A DNA stretch of 64,000 bases from Pseudoalteromonas sp. T1lg75 (GTDB lineage Bacteria > Pseudomonadota > Gammaproteobacteria > Enterobacterales > Alteromonadaceae). Shown here piece by piece: positions 29,962 through 40,463 of this stretch. Below the pieces are notes generated by a model. It saw only the letters and a program-made list of their open reading frames with translations, was not told where the DNA came from and searched no databases. Both the position numbers and the translations under genes were made by a program. Every line of letters begins with the position of its first letter. Within the stretch, counting starts at the first letter, position 1. Location of the stretch: the NCBI RefSeq assembly GCF_002964705.1, contig NZ_PQCD01000049.1, positions 62,001-126,000 on the forward strand. Direction: 5' to 3'.

Positions 29962-29989
29962 AAAAAAAGCACCCTGAGGTGCTTTTTTA
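29962..29989. terminator. Bidirectional terminator, small protein / M23 peptidase
   Basis: Stem AAAAGCACC / GGTGCTTTT with loop CTGA, A-run left and T-run right, between convergent stops. Confidence 0.85.
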
Positions 29990-30004
29990 TTCGTATCACA
30001 ATTG

Positions 30005-31324
30005 TTATTTGCTGTTCATGGCCAGTTGAATTTCGCGCTCACGCTCCAATTGCGCCAACAAGGTATCGGCAATCGGTTTAAACTTGGCTAACTCGCTGGC
30101 CGGTAGCGGCTCTGACTTCGGCAGCTTAACAGTTCTAGGGTTACGATGAACGCCGTTAACCAAGAACTCATAGTGCAGGTGTGCGCCGGTGACGCGACCC
30201 GTGGCACCCACAGTACCAATTAACTGACCCTGTTTAACCTTTGCGCCTTGTTTTACCTTGCGCTTATGCAGGTGCAGGTACTTGGTGACATAGGTATTGC
30301 CGTGCTGGATAAAGACGTAGTTACCATTAAAGCGGTTATAACCTGCCTTGATCACACGTCCATTACCTGCCGCAACCACGGGAGTGCCGGTTTTTGCGGC
30401 ATAATCAATACCACGGTGCGGCTTAACCGTTTTCGTGACCGGGTGCAGGCGGCGCGGGTTAAAGCTTGAGCTGATATATTTAAAGTTAACCGGAGCACGG
30501 AGGAAGGCCTTTTTCATGCTGCGACCTTGCGGTGTATAGAAGTTACCGTCGCTGTGCATTACCGCGGCATAGCGCTCGCCTTGGTTAATAAACTCGGCGG
30601 CAAGAATCTTGCCCGTGCCAATATACTCGCCATCCACATGGTGAGTTTCATAAATCAAACTAAACTGATCGCCTTTACGCAGGTCGTTGGCGAAATCCAC
30701 ATCCCAACCAAAAATGGTGGCAAAGTTCATAATTTGTTTTTCGCTCAGGCCGGCGCTGATACCAGCGGTCCAGAAGCTGCCGTTGATCGAGCCTGAGGCC
30801 GACTTGGTTAAGGTTTCAATTTCCTTGGAGTCGATGGCGGTATCGTAACTGCCTTCATCGTTCAAAGTAACAAATAGGGTGTCTGTTTTGCTAAGCACAT
30901 ACTTTAACTGCAATAGCTCACCTTGCTCGTTTTTTGCAAAGCTCAGTACTTCACCTGGATGAATCTTGGTTAGTTTTTTGGTTTCTTCGTTGGTATTTAC
31001 GAGTTTGTGCAGAGTTTGTGCTGAAAAGCCGGCGCGTTTAAAGATGACGGCCAGGCTATCGCCGTTTTTAACTTCAAAATCGCTATGGTCATAGCTAGGT
31101 AAGGAAAGTGCTTCTTCGGCTGAGTTTAAGTCGGCTATTTTTTCTTCATCTTCGAGCTTTATTTGTAACTCGTAGCGTTTGCCTACCTCGAGTGGTTTGG
31201 CATCGTTATCCTTTGAGGCTGTGGCGCGCTCTGTCGGTATAAGCATCAAGGTAACAATAGTCACCAAGAAGCCCACAATGAGCAATTTGTGTTTTTTGGG
31301 GAGCTTGTGTACCACGCTAACCAT
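30005..31324 (-). CDS. M23 murein endopeptidase, MepM/YebA-like
   Basis: Predicted DD-endopeptidase cutting peptidoglycan cross-links for envelope growth. 439 aa: N-terminal membrane anchor (LLIVGFLVTIVTLMLIP), an OapA/LysM-like region (about 80-170, NGDSLAVIFKRAGFS), and a C-terminal LytM domain with zinc ligands HRGIDYA and HLHYEF. AAGGTAGG precedes the ATG. Divergent from tyrS, a gene order also seen around mepM in related genera. Confidence 0.9.
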   Translation of the reverse strand: MVSVVHKLPKKHKLLIVGFLVTIVTLMLIPTERATASKDNDAKPLEVGKRYELQIKLEDEEKIADLNSAEEALSLPSYDHSDFEVKNGDSLAVIFKRAGFSAQTLHKLVNTNEETKKLTKIHPGEVLSFAKNEQGELLQLKYVLSKTDTLFVTLNDEGSYDTAIDSKEIETLTKSASGSINGSFWTAGISAGLSEKQIMNFATIFGWDVDFANDLRKGDQFSLIYETHHVDGEYIGTGKILAAEFINQGERYAAVMHSDGNFYTPQGRSMKKAFLRAPVNFKYISSSFNPRRLHPVTKTVKPHRGIDYAAKTGTPVVAAGNGRVIKAGYNRFNGNYVFIQHGNTYVTKYLHLHKRKVKQGAKVKQGQLIGTVGATGRVTGAHLHYEFLVNGVHRNPRTVKLPKSEPLPASELAKFKPIADTLLAQLEREREIQLAMNSK

Positions 31325-31475
31325 AACCTACCTTTTTCGCCGTTTAGGAAAACAAACTTAGCCAAAGGCTGAGCATATATCTAATAATGGCAAAATACCA
31401 GTGTTTTGTGCATTTAAACCGGCGCCAAAGTGCGCTAGAATCGCGCGGTTAGCACATATTTTATCGGAGAAATAA

Positions 31476-32678
31476 ATGACAGACTTGCAGACGGCGCTGG
31501 CAGAAATTAAACGCGGCGCTGAGGAAATTTTACTCGAAGACGAGTTGGCGGAACGACTTAAGTCAGGGAAAAAACTAAGAATTAAAGCTGGTTTTGATCC
31601 AACGGCACCGGACCTTCACTTAGGCCACACCGTGCTTATCAATAAGCTTAAAACCTTCCAGGATTTAGGCCATGAAGTCATCTTTTTGATCGGTGACTTT
31701 ACCGGCATGATAGGTGACCCAACGGGTAAAAATGTAACCCGTAAGCCTTTAACCCGTGAAGATGTGTTAGCTAACGCCGAAACTTATAAAGAGCAAGTCT
31801 TTAAAATCCTTGATCCCGAGAAAACCACCATTGCCTTTAACTCCGAGTGGATGGAAAAGTTAGGCACTGCTGGAATGATCAGACTAGCGGCCAAACAGAC
31901 CGTAGCACGTATGCTTGAGCGTGATGACTTTAAAAAACGTTATGCTAATGGTCAGTCAATTGCTATTCATGAGTTTTTATATCCTTTAGTACAGGGATGG
32001 GATTCGGTAGCGCTAGAAGCCGATGTTGAGCTCGGTGGTACCGATCAGCGCTTTAACCTGCTAATGGGTCGCGAACTGCAAAAAGACGAAGGTCAAAAGC
32101 CGCAAACCGTGCTAATGATGCCATTGCTCGAAGGTACAGATGGCGTCCAAAAAATGTCGAAATCCCTGGGTAACTATATCGGTATTACCGACTCGCCAGA
32201 GGATATGTTCGGCAAGATGATGTCTATCTCCGATGATTTAATGTGGCGTTATTACGAGTTATTAAGTGCCTTGAGCCTAGAGCAAGTCGAGGCGTTAAAG
32301 GCAGACGTGGCCAATGGCACCAACCCGCGTGATATCAAAATTGCCCTGGCGAAGGAAATTATCACTCGTTTCCATGATGAGCAGGCGGCGCAGCAGGCCC
32401 ATGATGATTTCACCCAGCGTTTCTCTAAAAATGCTTTGCCCGATGATATCGAAGAGCAAACATTAGCCTGTGCCGATGCCGAGATGATGATTACGGCGCT
32501 ATTAAAAGATGCCAAGCTGGTAGCCAGTACGTCTGAGGCTATTCGCATGATCAAGCAAGGTGCGGTGAAGATCGACGGTGAAACCAAGGTCAGTGACAGT
32601 AAGCTGATGATAGCCAAAGGCACTACCGCGGTTTACCAGGTCGGCAAGCGTCGCTTCGCCAAGGTAACCCTGGGCTAG
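31476..32678 (+). CDS. tyrS: Tyrosyl-tRNA synthetase
   Basis: Class I synthetase, 400 aa. HIGH-type motif [13 protein letters not shown] motif at [12 protein letters not shown], and a C-terminal S4 RNA-binding domain (about 335-400). The shorter form and [14 protein letters not shown]-terminus fit the TyrS group common in marine gammaproteobacteria rather than the 424-aa E. coli type. GGAG precedes the ATG. Confidence 0.96.
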   Translation: MTDLQTALAEIKRGAEEILLEDELAERLKSGKKLRIKAGFDPTAPDLHLGHTVLINKLKTFQDLGHEVIFLIGDFTGMIGDPTGKNVTRKPLTREDVLANAETYKEQVFKILDPEKTTIAFNSEWMEKLGTAGMIRLAAKQTVARMLERDDFKKRYANGQSIAIHEFLYPLVQGWDSVALEADVELGGTDQRFNLLMGRELQKDEGQKPQTVLMMPLLEGTDGVQKMSKSLGNYIGITDSPEDMFGKMMSISDDLMWRYYELLSALSLEQVEALKADVANGTNPRDIKIALAKEIITRFHDEQAAQQAHDDFTQRFSKNALPDDIEEQTLACADAEMMITALLKDAKLVASTSEAIRMIKQGAVKIDGETKVSDSKLMIAKGTTAVYQVGKRRFAKVTLG

Positions 32679-32706
32679 TAAAAAGCGGCAGTGCTAAATA
32701 CATACT

Positions 32707-32731
32707 AAGCCACCGTCCAGGTGGCTTTTTT
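32707..32731. terminator. tyrS terminator
   Basis: Stem AAGCCACC / GGTGGCTT, loop GTCCA, T-run. It lies between tyrS and the convergent cbiB-like gene. Confidence 0.88.
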
Positions 32732-32741
32732 ATGTCATTTT

Positions 32742-33683
32742 TTAGGGCAGTAGTAAAAACGTGGCCATGATAACCAGCAGCCACATGCCATTTATCATCT
32801 CAGTCGTCTTTAATGCAGCCTTGATATCGTCCGCTTCGGGCTGGCGGTAAAGGCCAATGCGCATGCGCTCGAAGCGCTCACCATGATAATAGGCCGGGCC
32901 GCCAAGTTGTATCTGCAGCGCCGCACTGAACACACTCAGCAGCCAACCGCTAGGGCGATGATAAAAATGTTGGCCGTATTTTTTTATATAACGCCAGGCC
33001 ACCTTGCCATGCTTGCTGATCACAAGAGGTAATAAATAAAATACAAGTGCAGGTAATTGGCACAGTGAAAGTAACCACTTACTTGCGAAAAGATAATGAC
33101 TATTTGGCGGGGCATGCATACGCATGGCCTGATGGAGTTGCCATAATAGCGCATAGGCAAAGCAGGCCTGGTAGCCCGCCAGACAATATAGTAGCAAGGG
33201 GGTGAAGTATTCGTGCAGCAGGCGCAGCACTAAGATTTCAATATTGGCTTTGGCTATACCCTGCTCTGTTAGCCGCTCGACATCACGATTACTGAGTTTA
33301 CTTAAAAGTGCCCGGGCCAAGGATTTGCGCTTTTGTTGCAAGGCCTGAGCAATACGTTGACTGGTTTGGCGCAGCGGCGCATCACCAAGGCATAAATACA
33401 GCACCAATGCCGAGAGCAGTTCCGGGTAGAAAACCAGTTGGGCAAAAAGTGTCAGTGCCAACATTGGTAACAATACGCACAGAACAATGCTTAATACAGC
33501 CGCTAGGCCTAGGTAAGCACTGCTATGATGTGGTGTATAGGTGCGGGCCACGAGATCGCCGTAGGCCAGCCGTAGCAGGGTAAAGGGGTGGTACCAGGAG
33601 GGCATCGGCAGCCATCGCGCTAAGGCGACGGCTGCCAATAACAGCAACAACTCAAGGTGATTGCTCAATGCCTCCGGCAGCAT
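32742..33683 (-). CDS. CbiB/CobD-family membrane protein
   Basis: Related to adenosylcobinamide-phosphate synthase (CbiB). 313 aa, several membrane segments, and a conserved C-terminal GGPAYYHGERFERMRIG region. The family closes the aminopropanol side chain in cobalamin synthesis, but no other cobalamin genes are here, so the role is uncertain (the related AmpE family is an alternative). The start codon follows the mtnN stop directly (TAGATG), implying coupling. Confidence 0.7.
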   Translation of the reverse strand: MLPEALSNHLELLLLLAAVALARWLPMPSWYHPFTLLRLAYGDLVARTYTPHHSSAYLGLAAVLSIVLCVLLPMLALTLFAQLVFYPELLSALVLYLCLGDAPLRQTSQRIAQALQQKRKSLARALLSKLSNRDVERLTEQGIAKANIEILVLRLLHEYFTPLLLYCLAGYQACFAYALLWQLHQAMRMHAPPNSHYLFASKWLLSLCQLPALVFYLLPLVISKHGKVAWRYIKKYGQHFYHRPSGWLLSVFSAALQIQLGGPAYYHGERFERMRIGLYRQPEADDIKAALKTTEMINGMWLLVIMATFLLLP

Positions 33684-34391
33684 CTATAGGCTAACGTTAG
33701 ATAGCTTAGTAAGCATCGCCATCACCATGGCCGATGAGTTCTTTGATGCTACCTCTAGGTAAGCTTCAAATGAATCGGGCGACTCTTTACCGGCAATATC
33801 CGACAGTGAGCGGATCACCACGAAAGGGGTATTGAGCAGGTGACAGGCTTGGGCAATGGCTGCGCCTTCCATTTCTACCGCCAACATGCTTGGGAATTGC
33901 GTTCGCGTTTGTTCGATACGGGCCGGATCACACATAAAGGAATCACCGGTACAAACTAAACCAACCAATGATTGACACTGAGCCAATTCGGCAATCGACT
34001 GCTCAGCCACCTTTACTAATTCTGGGTGAGAAGTGTAAGCGGCAGGCATTTGTGGCACTTGGCCGAATTCATAGCCAAAAGCGGTGACATCGACGTCGTG
34101 ATGGCGCAATTCATTGGCAATGGCGACATCGCCTACGGCCAGGCGTTGATCAAAGCCACCGGCAGAGCCCGTGTTGATAACACAGTCAGGGTGGAATTGT
34201 TCGACTAAAATAGTGGTGGCAACGGCGGAGGCAACCTTACCGATACCGGATTGCACCAAGGTCACTTCTTGGCCGTTTAATTGCCCGTGATAAAAGGTGA
34301 ATCCGCCTTGCTCGAGTACCTCAACGTCACTCATCTGCTCACGTAAAATTGCAATTTCCGGCTCCATAGCGCCGATAATACCTACTTTCAT
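33684..34391 (-). CDS. mtnN: 5'-methylthioadenosine/SAH nucleosidase
   Basis: Hydrolyses methylthioadenosine and S-adenosylhomocysteine to recycle methionine and adenine; also supplies the autoinducer-2 precursor pathway. 235 aa, [17 protein letters not shown] start, [21 protein letters not shown], and [16 protein letters not shown] and [10 protein letters not shown] motifs with the catalytic acid in SLSDIA. Upstream of and coupled to the cbiB-like gene. Confidence 0.95.
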   Translation of the reverse strand: MKVGIIGAMEPEIAILREQMSDVEVLEQGGFTFYHGQLNGQEVTLVQSGIGKVASAVATTILVEQFHPDCVINTGSAGGFDQRLAVGDVAIANELRHHDVDVTAFGYEFGQVPQMPAAYTSHPELVKVAEQSIAELAQCQSLVGLVCTGDSFMCDPARIEQTRTQFPSMLAVEMEGAAIAQACHLLNTPFVVIRSLSDIAGKESPDSFEAYLEVASKNSSAMVMAMLTKLSNVSL

Positions 34392-34453
34392 AGCATCTCT
34401 AACTTATTGGCAAAAACAGCCCTTAGTATACCAAAGGCTGTCTCGATATGGCA

Positions 34454-35059
34454 TTAAATCTCCGCCAGCTGAGTAGAGGTATTTATAGCTGGAGTTTGCA
34501 TTTGCAGCTTGGCTTGTGACGGTGACAACACCGGCGGGTTAGCCGATTTGCGCGTGTTGCTGGTTTCATTCTTGCCTATCTTAAATAAGATAGCGTTACG
34601 TACATCCTCGGGGCGATAACCGCTTTTAACCTTCATGCGAATATGGGGGATACCGGCCGTTTCCAAGGCTCCACTGACAAACCAATCGCGCTGGGCTTTA
34701 TGGCCTCCTTTATTGGCGTTATTTACCAGGTCAACGGCAGCAACTATGGTGAGCTTAGTTTTATCGAGCAGCACATAATCCAGTTGCTTGTTCTTAAGCT
34801 TAGTGAGGGCAATGCGTTTGGACTTGTTGGTGAGCCCTGATTTGCAGTCGATAATATCGGCCAGTTTTACCCGGCTGACGATACGATAGTTATCGCCCAC
34901 GGCACGTTCTAACAAAGTGAGAAAGGCGCTTTCGACCTGAGTGTATATTTCTTTTTTACGGACGAAGGGGTAGGGGTTTTCGTTATTATCGGTGAACTTA
35001 GAGGCCATCACCGAGGCGATAACCACTAAGACGAGTATTGATAACAGCGCGAATTCCAT
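34454..35059 (-). CDS. DUF2726-domain membrane-anchored protein
   Basis: 201 aa: N-terminal hydrophobic helix (ALLSILVLVVIASVMAS), then a DUF2726 domain (about 30-150; FVRKKEIYTQVESAFL, LDYVLLDKTKLTIVAAVDL) and a low-complexity Thr/Ser/Pro tail. GGAG precedes the ATG. DUF2726 resembles restriction-like/topoisomerase-linked folds, but no activity is known to me. Confidence 0.75.
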   Translation of the reverse strand: MEFALLSILVLVVIASVMASKFTDNNENPYPFVRKKEIYTQVESAFLTLLERAVGDNYRIVSRVKLADIIDCKSGLTNKSKRIALTKLKNKQLDYVLLDKTKLTIVAAVDLVNNANKGGHKAQRDWFVSGALETAGIPHIRMKVKSGYRPEDVRNAILFKIGKNETSNTRKSANPPVLSPSQAKLQMQTPAINTSTQLAEI

Positions 35060-35145
35060 GAGTTACTCCAGAACGAATATTTGACACCTTCGTTCTGAAG
35101 CAATAAGCGTGCCTGAAATTTTAGCTTCTTGGGCCTTTTAGCTGG

Positions 35146-36069
35146 CTAGGGCTGATAGCCGCCGACGATCCCTTTGGTTGCAATGGCTACGGCATCATGG
35201 GCATGCAGAGACTCATAGTGGTTAATACGTAACCAAAAGTCATGCACGTCGTTATCTTGATTCAGGGTCGATTTGATTTTGCGTGCCGCATCCTCACAGA
35301 ACATCAGGTTTTCACCGTTGAGGCGAGCAAACTCCTGCTCATCTTCACGCTTAACCGCGGTTTGTACAGGCGTCTTCAAGGTGTTCTCTATGGCGTCAAT
35401 CAGTGCCAGGAAGTTGAATGTCGATACCTGGCTACCCAAGCGTACCTTCACCTCGGCCACAGAACGTTGTGAGTGCGGTGTGGCACTGATACCTTCACTG
35501 CTGCCAAGCCAGGCGTGGACATCGGCAAAGTTTAATTCTTTGGCATCAAAGTCGCGGGCAAAATTAGCTTGAATTAGCTGTCGCGCCAAGGCAGCTGAGC
35601 AGGGGCAAGTTGACGAATAGGTCACCTTTAGGCCAACTTCGAAGTCCAGTTTTCCGTCGCCAATACGCGCATCGATGGCGATAGGGTAAAACTTCCAACC
35701 ACTGTTATCGCTTAACAAGGCCGGGCGACGAAGTGGTAAGTCAAAGGTCAGACTTATGCGGGCCTGTGAGCTGATATCACTGTGTGAGCTGATAAACTTA
35801 TCCAAGGTAGCCTTAATATTAAGTGGCGTTACCGCAGGGGCTTTAGAGAGTTCATCAAGGGCCAAAAACAGTCGCGACATATGAATGCCTTTGGCATTTT
35901 TGTCGATCAGGTTTACGAAAGCCTGAGCTTTAGCGTTAACGACCACGGGCGCCAGGCCGTCGGATTCGACCAGCAGCGGCAGCTCAATATCACTCATCCC
36001 CACCCATTCTAGTGTTTCTTGAACGGGAGCAGAGCTCGTGTTAGCAATATCTGGCATGGCGTTTTGCAT
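35146..36069 (-). CDS. folE2: GTP cyclohydrolase FolE2 (type IB)
   Basis: Makes dihydroneopterin triphosphate for folate and queuosine, using a broader range of metals than zinc-dependent FolE. About 307 aa. Landmarks: EWVGMSDIELP, KGIHMSRL, YSSTCPCSAAL (conserved cysteine), and CEDAARKIK. I prefer ATG 36069 (MQNAMPDI), with AGGAAG at the right distance, to the upstream ATG at 36081. Confidence 0.93.
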   Translation of the reverse strand: MQNAMPDIANTSSAPVQETLEWVGMSDIELPLLVESDGLAPVVVNAKAQAFVNLIDKNAKGIHMSRLFLALDELSKAPAVTPLNIKATLDKFISSHSDISSQARISLTFDLPLRRPALLSDNSGWKFYPIAIDARIGDGKLDFEVGLKVTYSSTCPCSAALARQLIQANFARDFDAKELNFADVHAWLGSSEGISATPHSQRSVAEVKVRLGSQVSTFNFLALIDAIENTLKTPVQTAVKREDEQEFARLNGENLMFCEDAARKIKSTLNQDNDVHDFWLRINHYESLHAHDAVAIATKGIVGGYQP

Positions 36070-36277
36070 GGCCTTCCTCATAGGTAATACTGAAAAGCCC
36101 GGTATTCTACCTGAAAATTAGCAAATGTGGAGTTTACTCGTGCTATAACTAATACAGCATGTAAAAGCAGCGCCTTGTTAATATTAAAGGTGTAACTATT
36201 CCCATACACTGCAAACATTGTTAATATTCTGTGTTGCTTTAAACCTGCTTTTAACCCGTAACTTGCAAAATAATAAT

Positions 36278-38083
36278 ATGACCAGTCCCATGAAATCATT
36301 TCTATTAAGAGTTGCCTCACTGGCAATGCTAGGTAGCTGTAGCGTTAGTGCTCAGGCTGCCCCCCAGTTATTGCTAATGGCCGATGATCTACAAGTGTGT
36401 TCCAGTGAGCGATTACGCTACTGTAACAGCGAATCTCGCGAGCGCTTGAATAAGAACAGCTATAAACAACAGCCGGTTTTCAAGATCACCGATGAAGGCC
36501 TAGAGCGCATTGTTGATATGGCCTGGACCGAACAGCCGGAAATCCGTAAACAGGCTGTGGAAATTCTAACTAAGGCACGGCAACATTTTGCCGATGATGC
36601 CTTTAGCCAACAAGAATTCGAGCGTTACCTGCGTCGCAGCGACTTTAAGTTGAGCAACAGCGAGGAAACTGCACGGGAGTTTTGGTTTAATTTATTTGGT
36701 TTTGAGCAGCAAAACTTTTTTGACCTGCTTGAACAAAAACAAGAGCTTAAAAAGCGCAGCTTAAAGCCACAAGTTGATCTTGAGGGCACCCGTGATTGGG
36801 TCACAAAAGACGCATTCGCCGAGCTGTTCACGGCCGCACAGGGCATTGCCGACGCAAAACGTAAGCCTCGCATCGCCTTTGTAACCGGTGGCAGTCGCGA
36901 CCCTTACCGCGATGTCGATTATTATCAAACCTTGTTTGAACAACTGGGTTTTGAGGCGCATTGGTTAGCCATCGATGGGGCAATGCAAACCGTGATCAAT
37001 GCCAATGATGCGGCACTCTGTGCTGACCTGGCCGACTATCAGGTTTCGCGTTTGGCGAGCTTCCGTCGCGATGCGCTTTATCCGCAGCTATATCAAAAAC
37101 AGCAAAAGCTATGTCGTGACCCGGAACAGCTATATGATCTGCTGCGCCGCTCGGATGCACTGTTTATAGCCGATTCCAGCCCATTACTGCTGTACCATGC
37201 GTTTTATCAAAATGCCAACCAGCCCAGTGAGCTGCTTAATAAAATCAAAGAAATGAGTGCAAAAGGTCAACTGCTGGTAGCGGCTCAGGGCGAAGCTGTG
37301 AATGCCTTGGTGGGTGGTGGCCGTAATGCCACAATCTTGTCCGGCGACGGTGTACAGGTTTTAACAGAAGACCCGATTGTTTATGGCAACGGCTTTGAGG
37401 CTTGTCGCCTGGGGGTTGACTGTATTTCGGTCACCAATAGTCGTGAACTGAGCTATCTGCAGTCTGGAGTGTTGGGCCTTTTCCCATGGGGCACCTTAGA
37501 TACGCAAGTGGCGCGTCACGGTAAACAGCCTCGCTTAATCAAGGCCGGTGTTCAGAGTGCAAGCTCGATGATCTTTGGTCTTGATAGTAACAGTTATGCG
37601 CGTATCGACCGTATTGCCGATGGCGATAAGGACGACATTGAAATTCAGGTATTTGGTGAAGGCGGCCTATGGTTAGGCGATATGCGCCAAAGCCAGGATT
37701 CCATGTCGGGAGCGACGCAATTTGGTCCCTTCGATAGTTATTTCCTGACTCATGAAGATAAGATCAGCATGCGTGGCGGCGTGGTTAATGTTGAGCTGGC
37801 GGTTTGGAAGCAAGCGGTGAACACCACCAGTGCCGGTCCGTTAGTGAACTCATCGACACCATTCAGTCGCGCCAACTACCACAAGCTAGGGCAAATGCAA
37901 TGTAATACCGGGGCGGCAACCGCCGGTGGTACCAGTGATATTGACAGCCAAAGCTTTGAGCTAACCCTTAGCGCCAGCGGCGCCAGCAATATGCGAAAAG
38001 GGGTGTTGGTCAAAGGTGGTAAACGCATAGGCGTATGCTCATTCGCAAGAATCTCAACGCAGATACTGCCAAAGGCACTCTAA
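36278..38083 (+). CDS. Exported cyanophycinase/S51-like protein
   Basis: About 601 aa with an N-terminal signal (FLLRVASLAMLGSCSVSAQA); LGSC could also be a lipobox, so secreted and lipoprotein fates are both possible. The middle recalls cyanophycinase/peptidase S51: RIAFVTGGSRDPYRDVDYYQ, RRSDALFIADSSP, GQLLVAAQGEAVNALVGG, then LFPWGTLDTQVARHG. Family members have a Ser nucleophile in a GxSAGA elbow; here the equivalent reads AAQGEA, so catalysis is doubtful. The N-terminal third is helical with no recognised domain. Start uncertain: neither ATG 36278 nor ATG 36290 has a clear ribosome-binding site. Lies upstream of arcB on the same strand. Confidence 0.5.
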   Translation: MTSPMKSFLLRVASLAMLGSCSVSAQAAPQLLLMADDLQVCSSERLRYCNSESRERLNKNSYKQQPVFKITDEGLERIVDMAWTEQPEIRKQAVEILTKARQHFADDAFSQQEFERYLRRSDFKLSNSEETAREFWFNLFGFEQQNFFDLLEQKQELKKRSLKPQVDLEGTRDWVTKDAFAELFTAAQGIADAKRKPRIAFVTGGSRDPYRDVDYYQTLFEQLGFEAHWLAIDGAMQTVINANDAALCADLADYQVSRLASFRRDALYPQLYQKQQKLCRDPEQLYDLLRRSDALFIADSSPLLLYHAFYQNANQPSELLNKIKEMSAKGQLLVAAQGEAVNALVGGGRNATILSGDGVQVLTEDPIVYGNGFEACRLGVDCISVTNSRELSYLQSGVLGLFPWGTLDTQVARHGKQPRLIKAGVQSASSMIFGLDSNSYARIDRIADGDKDDIEIQVFGEGGLWLGDMRQSQDSMSGATQFGPFDSYFLTHEDKISMRGGVVNVELAVWKQAVNTTSAGPLVNSSTPFSRANYHKLGQMQCNTGAATAGGTSDIDSQSFELTLSASGASNMRKGVLVKGGKRIGVCSFARISTQILPKAL

Positions 38084-38097
38084 GTTGATTACAATAT

Positions 38098-38126
38098 AGG
38101 GGTTTTGTAGCAAAACCCCTTTTTTT
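38098..38126 (+). terminator. Terminator abutting the arcB start codon
   Basis: Stem AGGGGTTTTG / CAAAACCCCT with a 3-nt loop and T-run ending at the base before the arcB ATG. It probably ends the S51-like transcript, and would also be at the extreme 5' end of any read-through arcB message. Confidence 0.85.
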
Positions 38127-40463
38127 ATGATTGACTCTTCCCTGAGCCCTTGGGTTCGTGTTTTAACAAATCTCCTAATACGCTTCGGGACTTGGTATGC
38201 CGGCGCCATCGTCTATGGCGTGTTCATAGTTGCGGCGCTGATTTTCAGTGCCATGTATTATTATGTGGCCACCGGCGAAATCATGCTCTTGGACGTATTG
38301 GCGGTGGTATTTTTTACCGCCGTGGCAGCGCCCATGGTGATCATGGTGGTGCTGCAATCCGTGGCGCAACTACAAGACTCACAAAAATACCTAGAGACGG
38401 CGACCAAGCAAGAGAAGCTGCTCAACCAATCATTAAAAGACAATATCCGCCTGTTAAATACAGAGATCGATGAGCGGAAAATGGCTCTGAATGCCAAATA
38501 CCGTGCCATTGACGAGCTGCGCCGGGAAATTGCCGAACGTAAGAAAACCCAGGTTGAATTGGCGGAGCAGGGCATGTTACTGCGCTCCATCGTCGACTCT
38601 TCCCCCGACCTTTTCTATTACCGTGACCGTCAAGGGGTGTTCGCGGGCTGCAACAAGATGTTTGAAAAGGTGATGAATCGCAGTTCGGACCAGCTTATCG
38701 GCAAGAAAGCCGAAGACATCTATCCGGCACAACTATTACCGGCGGTGTTAAAAACCGATCGCCAGGTCGAGTCTACACATGAAGCGGTTACCGTCGATGT
38801 GCAATATCCGGTGGATGGCGAACAGTATTGGTTTGAGATGCGCAAGCTGCCGTTTATTAATGATAAAGGTGAGTATATAGGTTTGTTGGCGTTTGGCCGG
38901 GATATCACCAGTCGTAAAGAAGCGGAACAAGCGCTGGAAACCGCCTATAAAGACAAGGGTAAGTTTATTGCCACCTTGTCTCATGAGCTGCGTACGCCGC
39001 TTAATGGCATCGTCGGTTTAACACGTATGCTGCTCGATACCGAGCTTAGCAAGCAACAACGTAGCTGGTGTAATACGGTGTTTTCCAGTGCCGAAACCCT
39101 GGGCAATATATTCAACGATATTATCGACCTGGATAAAATTGACCGTGAGCAGCTGGATATAGTGACCGAGCCGGTCAGTGTCGCCGATTTCATTAATGAC
39201 GTGGTCAACTTTGGCAGCTTAATCGCCGCGCAAAAAGAGTTGTCATTCAACATCGAGCGCTTTGGGGAGCTCAATGTATATGCGCAAATCGATCCAACGC
39301 GTCTGCGTCAGGTGCTGTGGAACCTGATTAATAACGCCGTTAAGTTTACCACTGAAGGTGGGGTGTCCCTGCTTTGTGAGCACCAGCAACTTGGTGAGGA
39401 ACACAGTTTAATTCTGACGGTGCGCGATTCGGGTATTGGTATCCCGGACGATCAGCTTAGCCATATTTTTGACATGTATTATAAAGCCCCTGATGCCAGC
39501 GGTGCCAATGCCATTGGTTCAGGCATCGGCTTGGCGGTGACCAAGGCCCTGGTTACGGCAATGGGTGGGGATATTCAGGTCACCTCGCAAAAAGGCGAGG
39601 GCAGTATTTTTACCGTCTCTATTCCACTGCAACTGACCAGTGCTCCGGTAATCGAGAGCTATGAGTGCAAGAGTCTCAATATTTTGCTGGTTGAAGACGT
39701 GCCTTTGAATGCGGAAATCGCCACCAATTTACTGGAGCAGCGCGGCCATGAAGTGATCTGGGCGGAAACCGGTGAAGATGCGCTGGCCTTTGTGGAAACC
39801 GAGGATGACCTTGATCTGGTGTTATTGGATATGCAGTTACCGGACATCAACGGTGATGTGGTGGCCAGAGAAATCCGCGAACAAAGAGAGTTTGACCATC
39901 TTCCCATAGTGGTGCTCACCGCGAATGTACGCAGCGCCGAAGAAGAGCTGGAAGGCATTAATATTCAAGGGGCGCTTGCCAAGCCTATTAATACGGCCAA
40001 GCTTGATAATATGCTCTCCAAGCTGTTTGGCATAGGTCAGGGATGTATGCAGCAGGTGGCGGCAGAGCGCTTGGTGCATCAACAAACTGTAGCCCCCACC
40101 CTTGATCTTGATGAGCGCTTGCTCGATCAGGAAATTATCGGTGAATTCCTCGACTCCATGGGCGTAACGGCGTTTTCACGCAGTGTGGCACTGTTTGCCA
40201 AGCTTGCCCCGGGTTATCAACAAGAACTGGTTGCCAGTGTCGAAGATGACGTTGAGGAGTATAAGTCTGTGGCCCATAAGCTGAAAGGGGCCGCCGGTTC
40301 GGTGGGTCTAAAAGCGGTGCAGTTACAGGCTAAGAAGATGGAAAATCAGTGTCTTGAAGTGGCACCAGAGCAGCGTCAGAGTTGGCTGGATGAGTTAGAC
40401 GAGCAAATAAAAGAAGGGCTCGAGGCCCTTCAGTCATTCTTATCTAATTTGGCAGATGATTAA
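38127..40463 (+). CDS. arcB: Aerobic respiration sensor kinase ArcB
   Basis: Tripartite membrane sensor of quinone redox state. 778 aa, the E. coli length. Order: two membrane segments (about 22-43, 52-76), coiled coil (about 90-145), PAS (about 148-270), HisKA with [10 protein letters not shown] (H286), ATPase ([15 protein letters not shown]), receiver with VLLDMQLPD (D568), and HPt with [10 protein letters not shown] (H717). Of the two E. coli redox cysteines, C180 has a counterpart at C175 (AGCNKMF), but the C241 position is W235 (QYWFEMRK). The ATG has no ribosome-binding site and directly follows a terminator T-run; no other nearby in-frame start exists. Convergent with arcA. Confidence 0.95.
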   Translation: MIDSSLSPWVRVLTNLLIRFGTWYAGAIVYGVFIVAALIFSAMYYYVATGEIMLLDVLAVVFFTAVAAPMVIMVVLQSVAQLQDSQKYLETATKQEKLLNQSLKDNIRLLNTEIDERKMALNAKYRAIDELRREIAERKKTQVELAEQGMLLRSIVDSSPDLFYYRDRQGVFAGCNKMFEKVMNRSSDQLIGKKAEDIYPAQLLPAVLKTDRQVESTHEAVTVDVQYPVDGEQYWFEMRKLPFINDKGEYIGLLAFGRDITSRKEAEQALETAYKDKGKFIATLSHELRTPLNGIVGLTRMLLDTELSKQQRSWCNTVFSSAETLGNIFNDIIDLDKIDREQLDIVTEPVSVADFINDVVNFGSLIAAQKELSFNIERFGELNVYAQIDPTRLRQVLWNLINNAVKFTTEGGVSLLCEHQQLGEEHSLILTVRDSGIGIPDDQLSHIFDMYYKAPDASGANAIGSGIGLAVTKALVTAMGGDIQVTSQKGEGSIFTVSIPLQLTSAPVIESYECKSLNILLVEDVPLNAEIATNLLEQRGHEVIWAETGEDALAFVETEDDLDLVLLDMQLPDINGDVVAREIREQREFDHLPIVVLTANVRSAEEELEGINIQGALAKPINTAKLDNMLSKLFGIGQGCMQQVAAERLVHQQTVAPTLDLDERLLDQEIIGEFLDSMGVTAFSRSVALFAKLAPGYQQELVASVEDDVEEYKSVAHKLKGAAGSVGLKAVQLQAKKMENQCLEVAPEQRQSWLDELDEQIKEGLEALQSFLSNLADD

